A stretch of 18,335 nt of DNA from Porticoccaceae bacterium (GTDB lineage: Bacteria > Pseudomonadota > Gammaproteobacteria > Pseudomonadales > Porticoccaceae). The notes beneath the pieces were generated by a model. That model was given only the letters and a program-made list of their open reading frames with translations, was not told the origin of the DNA and did not search any database. A program made the position numbers and the translations under genes. The stretch lies in contig DNBN01000244.1 of the NCBI GenBank assembly GCA_003491845.1, forward strand, positions 1 to 18,335, in the 5' to 3' direction. Every line of letters starts with the position of its first letter. The stretch's first letter is position 1. This document shows, piece by piece, positions 7,716-15,585 of the stretch.

Positions 7716-8600
7716 CTATAGGTCGGTTTTTCGCGCACTCAGCTGTGCCCACTCTGATTCGATGATGGGGGTAAAGAAGGTAAAGTCGCTGATGTAGGGT
7801 GTTATCACAGCATCAATCTGATTATCCAAAAGACCTGCTAAGCATAAGAGTCCGCAAGGTCTGGTTACGGCGCATAGTTTTGGCGCTAATTGAATTAGAG
7901 GTGCGGCTAAAATATTAGCAACAACAACATCCGCTGTTAATGTATGCGGCAATTCCTCTGGTAGAAAGGTTTGTAGTCGCTCATCAGCTACATTGTTACG
8001 TAGCGCATTATCTCGACTTGCCAGCAGAGCTTGTGGGTCATTGTCCACTGCAATAACGTGTTTGGCACCTAGAAGTAAGGCCGCAATACCCAATATGCCG
8101 GAGCCACAGCCATAATCAATCACAGTTTTACCGCTTAGATCTTGAGCGTCGAGCCACTTTAGACAGAGATACGTTGTTGGATGGCTGCCGGTACCAAAAG
8201 CAAGACCCGGGTCGAGGCTTAAATTAACGGCATTTGGGTCTGGTGGTTCTATCCAGCTGGGGCATATCCACAAGCGTTGACCGCATTGAAGTGGCTGAAA
8301 ATGTTGTTTCCATTCTTGAGACCAGTCTTTGTCTTCAAGTTGTTCCCATCGCTTAGATATTGCAGTGGGTAAATGACTAATTAATTGCGCATCAATAGAC
8401 TCTGTATCGGTATTTGAGGGAAATAGTGCCGTCATGACACAGGCATCCCACAGAGGTGTTTCTCCGACAGCTGGTTCTAAAATAGGTTGATCTGCAGCAT
8501 CCTGAAGAGTTACAGAAAGAGCACCAAGCGCTAATGCCGCTGCCTCAGCATCGGTACTAAGTTCAGGAGAGCAGTCTATGATGAGCTGGATCCATTGCAT
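7716..8600 (-). CDS. prmA: ribosomal protein L11 methyltransferase
   Basis: A 294-residue SAM-dependent enzyme that methylates several amino groups of ribosomal protein L11. The N-terminal substrate-recognition domain (about 1-60) is followed by a Rossmann methyltransferase domain with the PrmA signature D-P-G-L-A-F-G-T-G-S-H-P-T-T (130-143), the SAM loop D-Y-G-C-G-S-G-I-L-G (162-171), acidic D186 at the end of strand 2 and V-A-N-I-L-A (N229). Length equals the E. coli protein. The ATG at 8600 has only a weak ribosome site. It lies 48 nt after accC and is likely the last gene of aroQ-accB-accC-prmA; a 144-nt gap separates it from dusB with no clear terminator, so read-through is possible. Confidence 0.97.
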   Translation of the reverse strand: MQWIQLIIDCSPELSTDAEAAALALGALSVTLQDAADQPILEPAVGETPLWDACVMTALFPSNTDTESIDAQLISHLPTAISKRWEQLEDKDWSQEWKQHFQPLQCGQRLWICPSWIEPPDPNAVNLSLDPGLAFGTGSHPTTYLCLKWLDAQDLSGKTVIDYGCGSGILGIAALLLGAKHVIAVDNDPQALLASRDNALRNNVADERLQTFLPEELPHTLTADVVVANILAAPLIQLAPKLCAVTRPCGLLCLAGLLDNQIDAVITPYISDFTFFTPIIESEWAQLSARKTDL

Positions 8601-8648
8601 GCTTACATTACTATCCCAGAGGTCATCGTTCTTAGGCTTACAGTTCGC

Positions 8649-9989
8649 CTATAAACCAAGTTTTTTCTCAAGATAATGAATATTAACACCACCTTTTTTA
8701 AAAGCATCGTCTCTGACTAAATCTTCATGCAGAGGGATATTGGTTTTTATACCATCGATAACCATTTCATCTAGAGCGATACGCATGCGGGACAAAGCAG
8801 TTTGTCGGTCGCGACCATAAGTAATTACTTTGCCGATCAAGGAATCATAATTTGGTGGCACACGATAGCCGTTATAAATATGAGAATCGACACGAATACC
8901 ATTGCCTCCAGGTGCATGATAAGCCTCAATGGTACCAGGTTGAGGCATGAAGGTGACTGGATCTTCAGCATTAATTCGGCATTCAAACGCATGGCCATGG
9001 AAAGTAATATCATCTTGGGTGAACCCTAGCGGGCGCCCACTGGCAATCCGTAGCTGTTCTTTTACGATGTCCACGCCGGTGATCATTTCTGATACAGGGT
9101 GCTCTACCTGAACGCGAGTATTCATCTCAATAAAGTAAAAGTTTCCATCTTCATAGAGAAATTCAAAGGTCCCTGCGCCACGGTAATTGATTTGAATACA
9201 GGCATTTACACAGCTGGTAAATACTGCTTGCCTGGCTTCTTCTGGAATTCCTGGGGCAGGCGCTTCTTCTAGTACTTTTTGATGGCGTCGCTGAAGTGAG
9301 CAGTCTCTATCACCTAAATGTATTGCGTGGCCTTGACCGTCAGCAAGAATCTGTACTTCTACGTGACGCGGGTTCTGTAAGAATTTTTCCATGTAAACTG
9401 TGCCATCACCAAAGGCTGCTGCTGCTTCGGTTTTGGTAATACTAATGGCGTTAATTAATCCCTCTTCGCTCTCTACAACACGCATGCCGCGACCACCACC
9501 ACCAGCGGCTGCTTTGATAATTACGGGGTAACCAATTTTTGTTGCAATTTGACGCAGCTGACTTTCGTTGCTGGTTAGAGGCCCGTCAGAACCAGGAACC
9601 GTGGGAACACCGGCCAATTTCATAGCTCTGATAGCGGCAACTTTATCACCCATAATTCTTATCGTGTCAGCCTTTGGTCCTATAAAAACAAAACCGCTAT
9701 TTTCTACTTGATCAGCAAAATCGGCATTCTCAGCTAAAAACCCATATCCTGGATGAACGCCAGTCGCACCGGTTATTTCCATGGCACTGATAATGGCGGG
9801 AACGTTCAGATAGCTCTGCGGCGAGGGGTTTGGCCCAATACATATTGCTTCATCGGCAAGCTTGACATGCTTCAACGCGGCGTCCACCTTGGAGTGCACC
9901 GCTACGGTTTTTATATCGAGCTCTTTACAGGCTCGAAGTATTCTGAGAGCTATTTCACCACGATTGGCGATAAGTACTTTATCCAACAT
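8649..9989 (-). CDS. accC: acetyl-CoA carboxylase, biotin carboxylase subunit
   Basis: A 446-residue ATP-grasp enzyme that carboxylates the biotin carried on AccB, the first half-reaction of malonyl-CoA formation. All key residues are present at E. coli numbering: K116, K159, the glycine-rich loop 161-168, H209, K238, E276, E288, N290 and R292 in [12 protein letters not shown]. The N-terminal [12 protein letters not shown] and the [10 protein letters not shown] motif are intact. Length is normal. It follows accB by 20 nt, so the two subunits are made from one mRNA, as in nearly all gammaproteobacteria. Confidence 0.98.
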   Translation of the reverse strand: MLDKVLIANRGEIALRILRACKELDIKTVAVHSKVDAALKHVKLADEAICIGPNPSPQSYLNVPAIISAMEITGATGVHPGYGFLAENADFADQVENSGFVFIGPKADTIRIMGDKVAAIRAMKLAGVPTVPGSDGPLTSNESQLRQIATKIGYPVIIKAAAGGGGRGMRVVESEEGLINAISITKTEAAAAFGDGTVYMEKFLQNPRHVEVQILADGQGHAIHLGDRDCSLQRRHQKVLEEAPAPGIPEEARQAVFTSCVNACIQINYRGAGTFEFLYEDGNFYFIEMNTRVQVEHPVSEMITGVDIVKEQLRIASGRPLGFTQDDITFHGHAFECRINAEDPVTFMPQPGTIEAYHAPGGNGIRVDSHIYNGYRVPPNYDSLIGKVITYGRDRQTALSRMRIALDEMVIDGIKTNIPLHEDLVRDDAFKKGGVNIHYLEKKLGL

Positions 9990-10009
9990 GTTTTGGGTTC
10001 CGGGCGCGA

Positions 10010-10459
10010 TTAAAGAATAGTAAATAGCGGTTGATCGAATTCTATCGGTTCGCCATCTTCTACTAAAATGGCTCCGATAATACCGCTTTTGTCAGCCTCA
10101 ATTTGATTCATCATTTTCATCGCCTCAATAATGCAGAGAACGTCGCCTACTGAAACTGTTTGGCCTACACTAACAAATGCTGGGGATCCGGGTGCGGGGG
10201 ACGCATAAAAGCTACCCACCATCGGTGAGGTCACGTTGTGACCTTGAACAGTCTGCTCAGTCTCTTGTACTGGAGCAGTTGCAGGTGCTGCCATTAGTGG
10301 CGCTGCTGGGGGTAGTGCCACCGGTGGTTGAGCGGCATAAGCTATAGCGGGGCCTCCACGGCTAATGCGCACTGAGTCTTCGCCTTCGGTAATCTCAAGT
10401 TCATTGATGTTTGATTCTTCTAGTAGCTCAATAAGCTTTTTTACTTTGCGGATATCCAT
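10010..10459 (-). CDS. accB: biotin carboxyl carrier protein of acetyl-CoA carboxylase
   Basis: A 149-residue carrier protein that is biotinylated on K115 within I-E-A-M-K-M-M-N. The N-terminal part (1-35) is the short helical region for complex assembly; residues 38-68 are an Ala/Pro-rich flexible linker; 74-149 is the lipoyl-like biotinyl domain. The domain has [11 protein letters not shown], including the protruding thumb typical of AccB. The start ATG is preceded by GAGAG. It sits between aroQ (23 nt upstream) and accC (20 nt downstream). Confidence 0.98.
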   Translation of the reverse strand: MDIRKVKKLIELLEESNINELEITEGEDSVRISRGGPAIAYAAQPPVALPPAAPLMAAPATAPVQETEQTVQGHNVTSPMVGSFYASPAPGSPAFVSVGQTVSVGDVLCIIEAMKMMNQIEADKSGIIGAILVEDGEPIEFDQPLFTIL

Positions 10460-10482
10460 TTAAGTCTCTCAATCGGAATTAA

Positions 10483-10920
10483 TTATTTTAGTATATTTAG
10501 GGCCGCGCGGAGGGCCAGCTCGTAACTCGTAACACCAAAGCCACCTATAACACCTTCGGCGATATCAGAGAAATAGGAAAATTGTCTAAATTCCTCTCGT
10601 GCATGTACGTTGGACAGGTGTACTTCTATAAAGGGAATGTTGACCCCAAGTAACGCATCTCGTAGCGCAATACTGGTGTGTGTAAATGCGCCTGGGTTAA
10701 AGATAATAAGGCGAACATTGTCTGCCGACGCACCATGAATACTTTGAATTAGTTCATGTTCTGCATTACTTTGGTAGGTGCTGAGCTGATGGCCATGTGA
10801 CTTTGCTAGGGTAATCATTTGCTGATCAATGTTAGTCAACGATTCAGATCCATAAACCTGTGGCTCACGCGTACCGAGCAAATTGAGATTTGGGCCGTGT
10901 AAGAGCAGTAGCTTCGCCAT
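10483..10920 (-). CDS. aroQ: type II 3-dehydroquinate dehydratase
   Basis: A 145-residue dodecameric-type dehydratase converting 3-dehydroquinate to 3-dehydroshikimate (shikimate pathway). Signature segments: [13 protein letters not shown] (8-20), catalytic Y23 in V-Y-G, Q-S-N-x-E at 50-54, N-P-G-A-F-T-H-T-S (75-83), catalytic H101 in E-V-H-L-S-N and R112. Length is standard. It is probably the first gene of the aroQ-accB-accC-prmA operon; the 277-nt AT-rich gap upstream should carry the promoter. Confidence 0.98.
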   Translation of the reverse strand: MAKLLLLHGPNLNLLGTREPQVYGSESLTNIDQQMITLAKSHGHQLSTYQSNAEHELIQSIHGASADNVRLIIFNPGAFTHTSIALRDALLGVNIPFIEVHLSNVHAREEFRQFSYFSDIAEGVIGGFGVTSYELALRAALNILK

Positions 10921-11197
10921 ATCAAAACACCGGATGTTAAACAGACAAGCGTGAAGTCTGCACTAATTTTGCGGGTCTGTCTATTTTTCGAGTTAAAAAT
11001 TGTATTTTCGGCGAACTTAAAGGAAATTAACCTTATTTTTATGCTATTTTACCGATATTTAATTTTCTTGGCTGACGTTAAAGCGACGTTTGCAACATTT
11101 AGATGCAGAATGGGAGCGAAATTTAGTTTTTTTAAGTAAAGTTGACTAAATTCGATAAACTTCGGCAATCATGAAGCTATTTTCTGCAGTTTTACCA
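10921..11197. other. AT-rich intergenic region between dsbD and aroQ
   Basis: No gene is supported here; the short frame 10951-11139 on the plus strand has no ribosome site or recognisable product. The region must carry the promoter of aroQ-accB-accC on the minus strand. A TACAAT box occurs there without a good -35, so I do not place a promoter. Two weak inverted repeats are visible: AATTTAG and CTAAATT around a T-rich loop near 11124-11157, which might slow transcription after dsbD, and ACAGAC with GTCTGT near 10941-10981. Confidence 0.4.
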
Positions 11198-12946
11198 TTA
11201 TTGTATAGAAATGGCGCTAAGAACAATATTTTCTGTTAAAATTTGCGGTAGCACTTCAGGATCACCTGAGCCTGCTGGATAGGCGAGGTAAAGCGGCACA
11301 CCGCTGCGTTGAAACTGATTGAGTAGTAGTGTGATTTTAGGGTCGTTGTTAGTCCAGTCGCCCTTGAGGTAGATCACCTGGTTATCGCTGAGGGCTTGAT
11401 AAAAATTATCGGTAAAGGCAACACGCTCATTAGCCAGACAAGTGATACACCAGTCAGCGGTGAGGTTAATAAATACTGGCTGTTGGATCTTACGAAGCTC
11501 TGCGAGCCTTTCTGGAGAGTAGGGTTCCCAGCGCACTGGTTCGTTATCTTTTGAAATAGATAGCACTGGTGCTGCCATGGCACCTACAAGACACAGAGCC
11601 GCGAATGCGTTGGTCCAAGTTACATCTGTCATTTTTTTGTCGGCCTTTTGACGCAGTTTTGTCAGCCACAGAGACATCGCTATGAGAATTAAACCAAGTA
11701 CCACTACTGCAAGCACATCTACGCTAGTTTGACGTCCAACCACCCACAATAACCAAACTGCGGTCATATAAAGCGGAAACGCCAAAAATTGCTTGAAAGT
11801 ATCCATCCATAAACCAGGTTTGGGAAGTTTTTCGCTTAAACTAGGGATCCATGTAAGCAGAACAAATGGTAGCGCCATACCCAGCCCTAGGCAGGCAAAA
11901 ACGAGCAACGCTATGAACGTAGGTTGAGAGATAGCGAAACCCAATGCGGGGCCCATAAAGGGAGCTGTGCAGGGGCTTGCAACGGTAGTTGCTAAAACAC
12001 CGGTCATAAAAGAGGAGGATAATCCGTCGTTTTGCTGATTGTTTTGTCCGATAGACATCAAACTAGTCCCAATTTCTAGATATCCAGAAAAAGCTAATCC
12101 CATGATAAAGAACAGATAAATAAGCACCGTGACAAAGATCGGAGACTGCAGTTGAAATCCCCAGCCAATGGCTTCTCCAGCAGCACGCAAACTTAGCATA
12201 GCAGCGGCGATAGCAACAAAACTTGCAATAACACCAATAGCATAAGCAAAACCATGCGCCTGTTTTTGTTTTTGTGTTTGGTGTGTCATACCAAAGCTCA
12301 TGGCTTTGATCGATAGTAGCGGAAACACACAGGGCATTAGATTTAGGATCATACCGCCGACCAAGGCAAAGCCCAGGACCCAGAGTAGAGACAGTTGAGC
12401 ATCTTGTTGACTTGGCGCCATTGCGGCTAGTGCCGCGGTGGAAGGCGAGTCGCTTATCTTGATATTGTTGGTTGTAAGGTCAATGGTTAACCATTGTTTG
12501 TAGGGTGGATAACAGAGTCCGGCATCGGCACACCCCTGTGACTCTATCTCAAGCTCCATAGTGGTTTGGGTTGACTTAAATGGCAATTCTATGAAGGTTT
12601 GTAAATAATAAACCTCTAATTCTTGCTCAAAAAAATCATCGTATTTTAAAATACCTTTATCAAATTTAGGTGCCTGCAGCTGTGTTGTGGCGTCTACTGC
12701 ATTGAACTTAAACCGATCGCGGTAAAGATAATAATTAGGTTCAATAGTCCAATCTAACACCAGTTTATCATTCTGTATCGCTACAGATACCTGATATACC
12801 TGCTCCACTGGAAGAAAAGTAGTGGAGGAGATCAGCAGCGATGACGAATCAGTTTTTGAACTGCTCGTGAAATCATTCTGACTATGGCTGTCTAATGATA
12901 CGAGGGAGATAAACGTAAACAGCAAAGAAAGTAGTCGAATGGTCAT
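11198..12946 (-). CDS. dsbD: thiol:disulfide interchange protein DsbD (membrane electron carrier)
   Basis: A 582-residue inner-membrane protein that passes electrons from cytoplasmic thioredoxin to periplasmic proteins such as DsbC and cytochrome c assembly factors. All three domains and their cysteine pairs are present: after a signal peptide (about 1-22) the periplasmic alpha domain with C139 and C145; the eight-helix membrane domain (about 185-465) with C206 in N-L-M-P-C-V-F-P-L-L-S-I-K and C326 in A-S-P-C-T-A-P-F; and the C-terminal thioredoxin-like domain with W-C-I-T-C (C500, C503). The C-terminus has Y-L-K-G-D-W-T-N and R-S-G-V-P-L-Y-L. The ATG has AGGGA 7 nt upstream. It is divergent from the copper chaperone gene and upstream of aroQ, as in Pseudomonas. 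Confidence 0.96.
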   Translation of the reverse strand: MTIRLLSLLFTFISLVSLDSHSQNDFTSSSKTDSSSLLISSTTFLPVEQVYQVSVAIQNDKLVLDWTIEPNYYLYRDRFKFNAVDATTQLQAPKFDKGILKYDDFFEQELEVYYLQTFIELPFKSTQTTMELEIESQGCADAGLCYPPYKQWLTIDLTTNNIKISDSPSTAALAAMAPSQQDAQLSLLWVLGFALVGGMILNLMPCVFPLLSIKAMSFGMTHQTQKQKQAHGFAYAIGVIASFVAIAAAMLSLRAAGEAIGWGFQLQSPIFVTVLIYLFFIMGLAFSGYLEIGTSLMSIGQNNQQNDGLSSSFMTGVLATTVASPCTAPFMGPALGFAISQPTFIALLVFACLGLGMALPFVLLTWIPSLSEKLPKPGLWMDTFKQFLAFPLYMTAVWLLWVVGRQTSVDVLAVVVLGLILIAMSLWLTKLRQKADKKMTDVTWTNAFAALCLVGAMAAPVLSISKDNEPVRWEPYSPERLAELRKIQQPVFINLTADWCITCLANERVAFTDNFYQALSDNQVIYLKGDWTNNDPKITLLLNQFQRSGVPLYLAYPAGSGDPEVLPQILTENIVLSAISIQ

Positions 12947-13087
12947 CTGGTGTTCCCTAGGGTTTTTCGGTCAGTACTTAGAGGCTTTTTTTCTAGTCTG
13001 TGTACGAATTTAATCATCAATTGTATCCTTATTTTAATAAAGACGGTATTTTTCAGCTAATCTTTGCGGTAAGAACAAAAAAATGTG

Positions 13088-13145
13088 GTTTAAATCACTC
13101 ACTAATGAATAAAATATTATTAGTTTAAATTATTGCGTTTTAAAC
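13088..13145. repeat. three GTTTAAA boxes, possible operator
   Basis: GTTTAAAT occurs at 13088-13095 and again at 13123-13130 as a direct repeat. The second copy also pairs with an inverted TTTAAAC at 13139-13145, forming GTTTAAA-N9-TTTAAAC. The palindrome covers the -35 zone of the predicted promoter before the copper chaperone gene, a place where a repressor or activator often binds. AT-rich sequence makes chance matches fairly likely. Confidence 0.35.
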
Positions 13146-13148
13146 CCA

Positions 13149-13157
13149 TGCTATAGT
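13149..13157 (+). promoter_or_regulatory. extended -10 promoter for the PCuAC-DUF2333 pair
   Basis: TG-C-TATAGT is an extended -10 element (TG at 13149-13150, hexamer 13152-13157). No convincing -35 is found, which is common for extended -10 promoters. Transcription would start near 13164, about 34 nt before the TTG start codon. Confidence 0.45.
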
Positions 13158-13197
13158 TCTCAGTCATAGTTTGCTAACATATATTTGGAGAAAACGC

Positions 13198-13665
13198 TTG
13201 AAACATGTTTTGTTTGTATTACTAGCAATCCTTAGTGCCATTCCAGTGATTGCTGACAAAGCACCTATGGTGGACAAGTTAGGGCTCAATGTAACTGATG
13301 CTTACCTGCGAACCATGCCGCCAGGACAAAGAGTGACTGCTGGATTTTTAACTATAAGCAATAATGGTAATGAGGATTGCCAAATTTTGTCGGCCACATC
13401 TCCATTTTCTGAGCGCATTGAATTTCATCAGCATTTGCACGCTAACGGCATGATGCAAATGCGGCCCTTAGCACAGGTTCTGGTGACTGCTGGTAAGACT
13501 GTCAAATTCAGTCCTGGAGGTCTTCATCTGATGTTTTTTGATGTCACAAAGCCATTGGTTGAAAATGAGATTCTGCCAATGCGATTACTAACAGATTATT
13601 GCGGAACTTATTTGGTAAATCTACAAATAAGAAATTTATTGCAGCGGCCCATGATGGAGCATTGA
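13198..13665 (+). CDS. PCuAC-family periplasmic copper chaperone
   Basis: A 155-residue exported protein with a signal peptide (M-K-H-V-L-F-V-L-L-A start, probable cleavage after A19) and a PCuAC (DUF461) domain. The copper site matches H-x10-M-x21-H-x-M exactly: H77, M88, H110 and M112. The residue after the first His, often Met, is Gln here. The family delivers Cu(I) to the CuA or CuB centre of cytochrome oxidases. I chose the TTG at 13198 because GGAG (13187-13190) lies 7 nt before it and the signal peptide then begins properly; a TTG at 13171 would add nine residues before the charged region and has no ribosome site. Two cysteines (C61, C135) might form a disulfide. The DUF2333 gene starts 2 nt after the stop. 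Confidence 0.9.
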   Translation: MKHVLFVLLAILSAIPVIADKAPMVDKLGLNVTDAYLRTMPPGQRVTAGFLTISNNGNEDCQILSATSPFSERIEFHQHLHANGMMQMRPLAQVLVTAGKTVKFSPGGLHLMFFDVTKPLVENEILPMRLLTDYCGTYLVNLQIRNLLQRPMMEH

Positions 13666-13667
13666 TA

Positions 13668-14729
13668 ATGGCCTTTTTTCCTAACATAAAATCTGCTTGG
13701 AAGCGTTTATTCAGTGATACAGGAGCCACATTATCAGAAGAATATGTTGGAGAAAATGCACCTAAAGTGGTTCGTTTTGGTTTATATTCTGTGGTTATTA
13801 TTTTTGTATTTATCACTGTTTTAGGCATATATTGGAGCTCTGAGCCAACTGAATTTAATGTTATTGAAAATGGCAATGCTCACAGCAAACAATTGGTTGG
13901 AGCCACGACAACCAGCACATTAATAAAGGTTGTCGAGGTATTGTTGAATAAACCTGGCGGCTATTTGAGTAATGACATATTGCCTCCTGGCGTATGGATG
14001 GACAATCTGCCTAGCTGGGAATATGGCGTACTTATTCAAGTTAGAGATCTGAGCAAAGCCATGCGAGAATCTTTCAGTCGTTCTCAATCGCAGTCCACAG
14101 AGGACTACGATCTCTCTTTGGCTGAACCGCGCTTTAATGTCGATCACCAAAGCTGGGCAGTTCCATGGCCGGAGCGAGAATACAGTGACGGACGAGACTA
14201 TTTAGACAATTATTTAACGCGCTTAAAAGACCAAGAAACCTATGATGCTCAGTTTTATGCCCGTGCTGATAATTTAAGGTATTGGCTAGGTACGGTTGAA
14301 AAGCGCTTGGGAAGTCTTTCACAGCGGCTCTCTGCGAGTGTTGGCCAACGTCGGATAAATACGGATTTAGCAGGCTCTGATGGTGCTTTGCAGTCGACTT
14401 ACACGCCAAAAGAACTTATTGTCAAAACCAGCTGGTGGCAAATAGATAATGTTTTCTATGAGGCGCGCGGCACAGCCTGGGCTCTGGTGCATTTCCTTAA
14501 CGCTATAGAGGTGGATTACGGTAATGTACTGGCAAAGAAAAACGCATTGGCAAGCGTTCAACAAATTATTCGTGAATTAGAGATGACTCAACAACCAATA
14601 CGCACTCCTATGATTGTAAATGGTGAAGGCTTTGGACTGCTTGCCAATCATTCGTTGGTAATGGCTTCTTATATCAGCCGCGCCAATGCGGCGATTATTG
14701 ATTTGCGAGAATTACTATCTAAAGGCTAG
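13668..14729 (+). CDS. DUF2333 family membrane-anchored protein
   Basis: A 353-residue protein of unknown function. It has a short cytoplasmic N-terminus, one membrane helix (about residues 36-56) and a large, probably periplasmic, domain. The conserved DUF2333 stretch includes [15 protein letters not shown] (95-108), [10 protein letters not shown] (111-120) and R-D-L-S-K-A-M-R. I take ATG 13668 as the start, with GGAG 9 nt before it; an in-frame ATG at 13599 lies inside the copper chaperone gene and would add an unlikely extension. It follows that gene by 2 nt, so the two are translated from one mRNA. Its stop codon overlaps the rpiA stop on the other strand. Pairing with a copper chaperone and nearby dsbD points to an envelope role, but this is only inference. 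Confidence 0.9.
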   Translation: MAFFPNIKSAWKRLFSDTGATLSEEYVGENAPKVVRFGLYSVVIIFVFITVLGIYWSSEPTEFNVIENGNAHSKQLVGATTTSTLIKVVEVLLNKPGGYLSNDILPPGVWMDNLPSWEYGVLIQVRDLSKAMRESFSRSQSQSTEDYDLSLAEPRFNVDHQSWAVPWPEREYSDGRDYLDNYLTRLKDQETYDAQFYARADNLRYWLGTVEKRLGSLSQRLSASVGQRRINTDLAGSDGALQSTYTPKELIVKTSWWQIDNVFYEARGTAWALVHFLNAIEVDYGNVLAKKNALASVQQIIRELEMTQQPIRTPMIVNGEGFGLLANHSLVMASYISRANAAIIDLRELLSKG

Positions 14730-15412
14730 TTAGACGAACCCGCCAAGTGTTTTACGATACCGTCTTGGGTAGCCAAAAAAAGAACATCAGCTGGTTTAAG
14801 GGCAAATAAACCATTGGTAACAACACCAGTGATTTGATTGATTTTTTCTTCTAGAGCACAGGCCGAAGCGATGGGATACAGGTGATGTACGTCAAGAATT
14901 AAATTACCGTTATCGGTTATCACATTCTCACGCCAGACGGGATCACCACCTAGTTTGACCAGTTCACGAGCCACGTAACTTCTCGCCATAGGAATGACTT
15001 CAACAGGTAGAGGGAACTTTCCTAGGTGGCTGACCCATTTGCTTTCATCGGCGATACAAATAAATTCATTGGCAACAGCGGTAACAATCTTTTCTCGCGT
15101 CAAGGCAGCACCGCCGCCTTTAATAAGTTCTAAATGCGCGTTGGCCTCGTCAGCACCGTCTACATATATAGTTACTTCTGAGACTGCATTTAGTTCAAAC
15201 ACACTGATGCCATGGTCACGTAAGCGCGTAGCTGAGTCTTCAGAGCTAGCGACGGTACCTAAAAACAGATGTTTATGATTGGCAAGTAAGTCAATAAAAC
15301 AGTTGGCGGTAGAGCCAGTACCTATGCCTAGAACGCTGTCAGAATCTAGTTTGGCCAATGTATAATCCAAGGCAGCCTGGGCTACTGCTTGTTTGAGTTG
15401 GTTCTGATCCAT
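14726..15412 (-). CDS. rpiA: ribose-5-phosphate isomerase A
   Basis: A 228-residue cytosolic enzyme interconverting ribose 5-phosphate and ribulose 5-phosphate in the pentose phosphate pathway. Motifs: G-I-G-T-G-S-T-A (29-36) for phosphate binding, catalytic acids D85 and D88 in V-D-G-A-D-E, K98 in [10 protein letters not shown]107 in T-R-E-K-I, and [12 protein letters not shown] chose the ATG at 15412 because the protein then aligns with E. coli RpiA from its first residue; a TTG four codons upstream (15424) is possible but unlikely. It is divergent from ilvA and convergent with the DUF2333 gene, overlapping it by the palindrome CTAG, which gives TAG on both strands. Confidence 0.97.
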   Translation of the reverse strand: MDQNQLKQAVAQAALDYTLAKLDSDSVLGIGTGSTANCFIDLLANHKHLFLGTVASSEDSATRLRDHGISVFELNAVSEVTIYVDGADEANAHLELIKGGGAALTREKIVTAVANEFICIADESKWVSHLGKFPLPVEVIPMARSYVARELVKLGGDPVWRENVITDNGNLILDVHHLYPIASACALEEKINQITGVVTNGLFALKPADVLFLATQDGIVKHLAGSSN

Positions 15413-15426
15413 GTGTAATTCCAATT

Positions 15427-15435
15427 TGCTATAAT
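15427..15435 (+). promoter_or_regulatory. extended -10 promoter candidate for ilvA
   Basis: TG-C-TATAAT (TG 15427-15428, TATAAT 15430-15435) is a perfect extended -10 box. No -35 is evident at the right distance; that position falls inside the start of rpiA. Transcription would begin near 15442 and leave a leader of about 144 nt before ilvA. It faces the rpiA promoter. Confidence 0.45.
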
Positions 15436-15449
15436 GATCGCGGATTCAG

Positions 15450-15478
15450 ATTATACGATGAATACCTAACTAAGTCAG
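15450..15478 (-). promoter_or_regulatory. sigma70-type promoter for rpiA
   Basis: On the minus strand CTGACT (15478-15473, four of six matches to TTGACA) and TATAAT (15455-15450, perfect) are spaced by 17 bases. The start would be near 15443, about 30 nt before the rpiA ATG. Confidence 0.6.
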
Positions 15479-15485
15479 ATTCATC
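15457..15485 (+). repeat. inverted repeat in the ilvA leader
   Basis: GATGAAT (15457-15463) and ATTCATC (15479-15485) form a perfect 7-bp stem with a 15-base loop. An earlier ATTCA (15444-15448) could pair with TGAAT (15459-15463) instead, so two exclusive hairpins are possible. The repeat also overlaps the rpiA promoter on the other strand, so it may equally be a protein-binding site. No leader peptide rich in branched-chain codons is seen. Confidence 0.3.
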
Positions 15486-15585
15486 AGGGCGACTATGTGA
15501 AAAACCTTGAATAATTGGCCAAAGAAACTGGCGTAACCGTTAATATCAACTTACCATTGCTGACTAGACCAAGGGTGGAACACCA

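Noticed and set aside
10951-11139. 62-codon plus-strand frame in the dsbD-aroQ gap
   Set aside because: No ribosome site, no recognisable domain, and AT-rich low-complexity composition; probably chance.
13171-13197. TTG at 13171 as the copper chaperone start
   Set aside because: It lies at or next to the predicted transcription start and lacks a ribosome site; TTG 13198 has GGAG at ideal spacing and yields a clean signal peptide.
13599-13667. N-terminal extension of the DUF2333 protein from ATG 13599
   Set aside because: It would overlap the copper chaperone gene by 67 nt; ATG 13668 has a good ribosome site and gives a normal membrane-anchored N-terminus.
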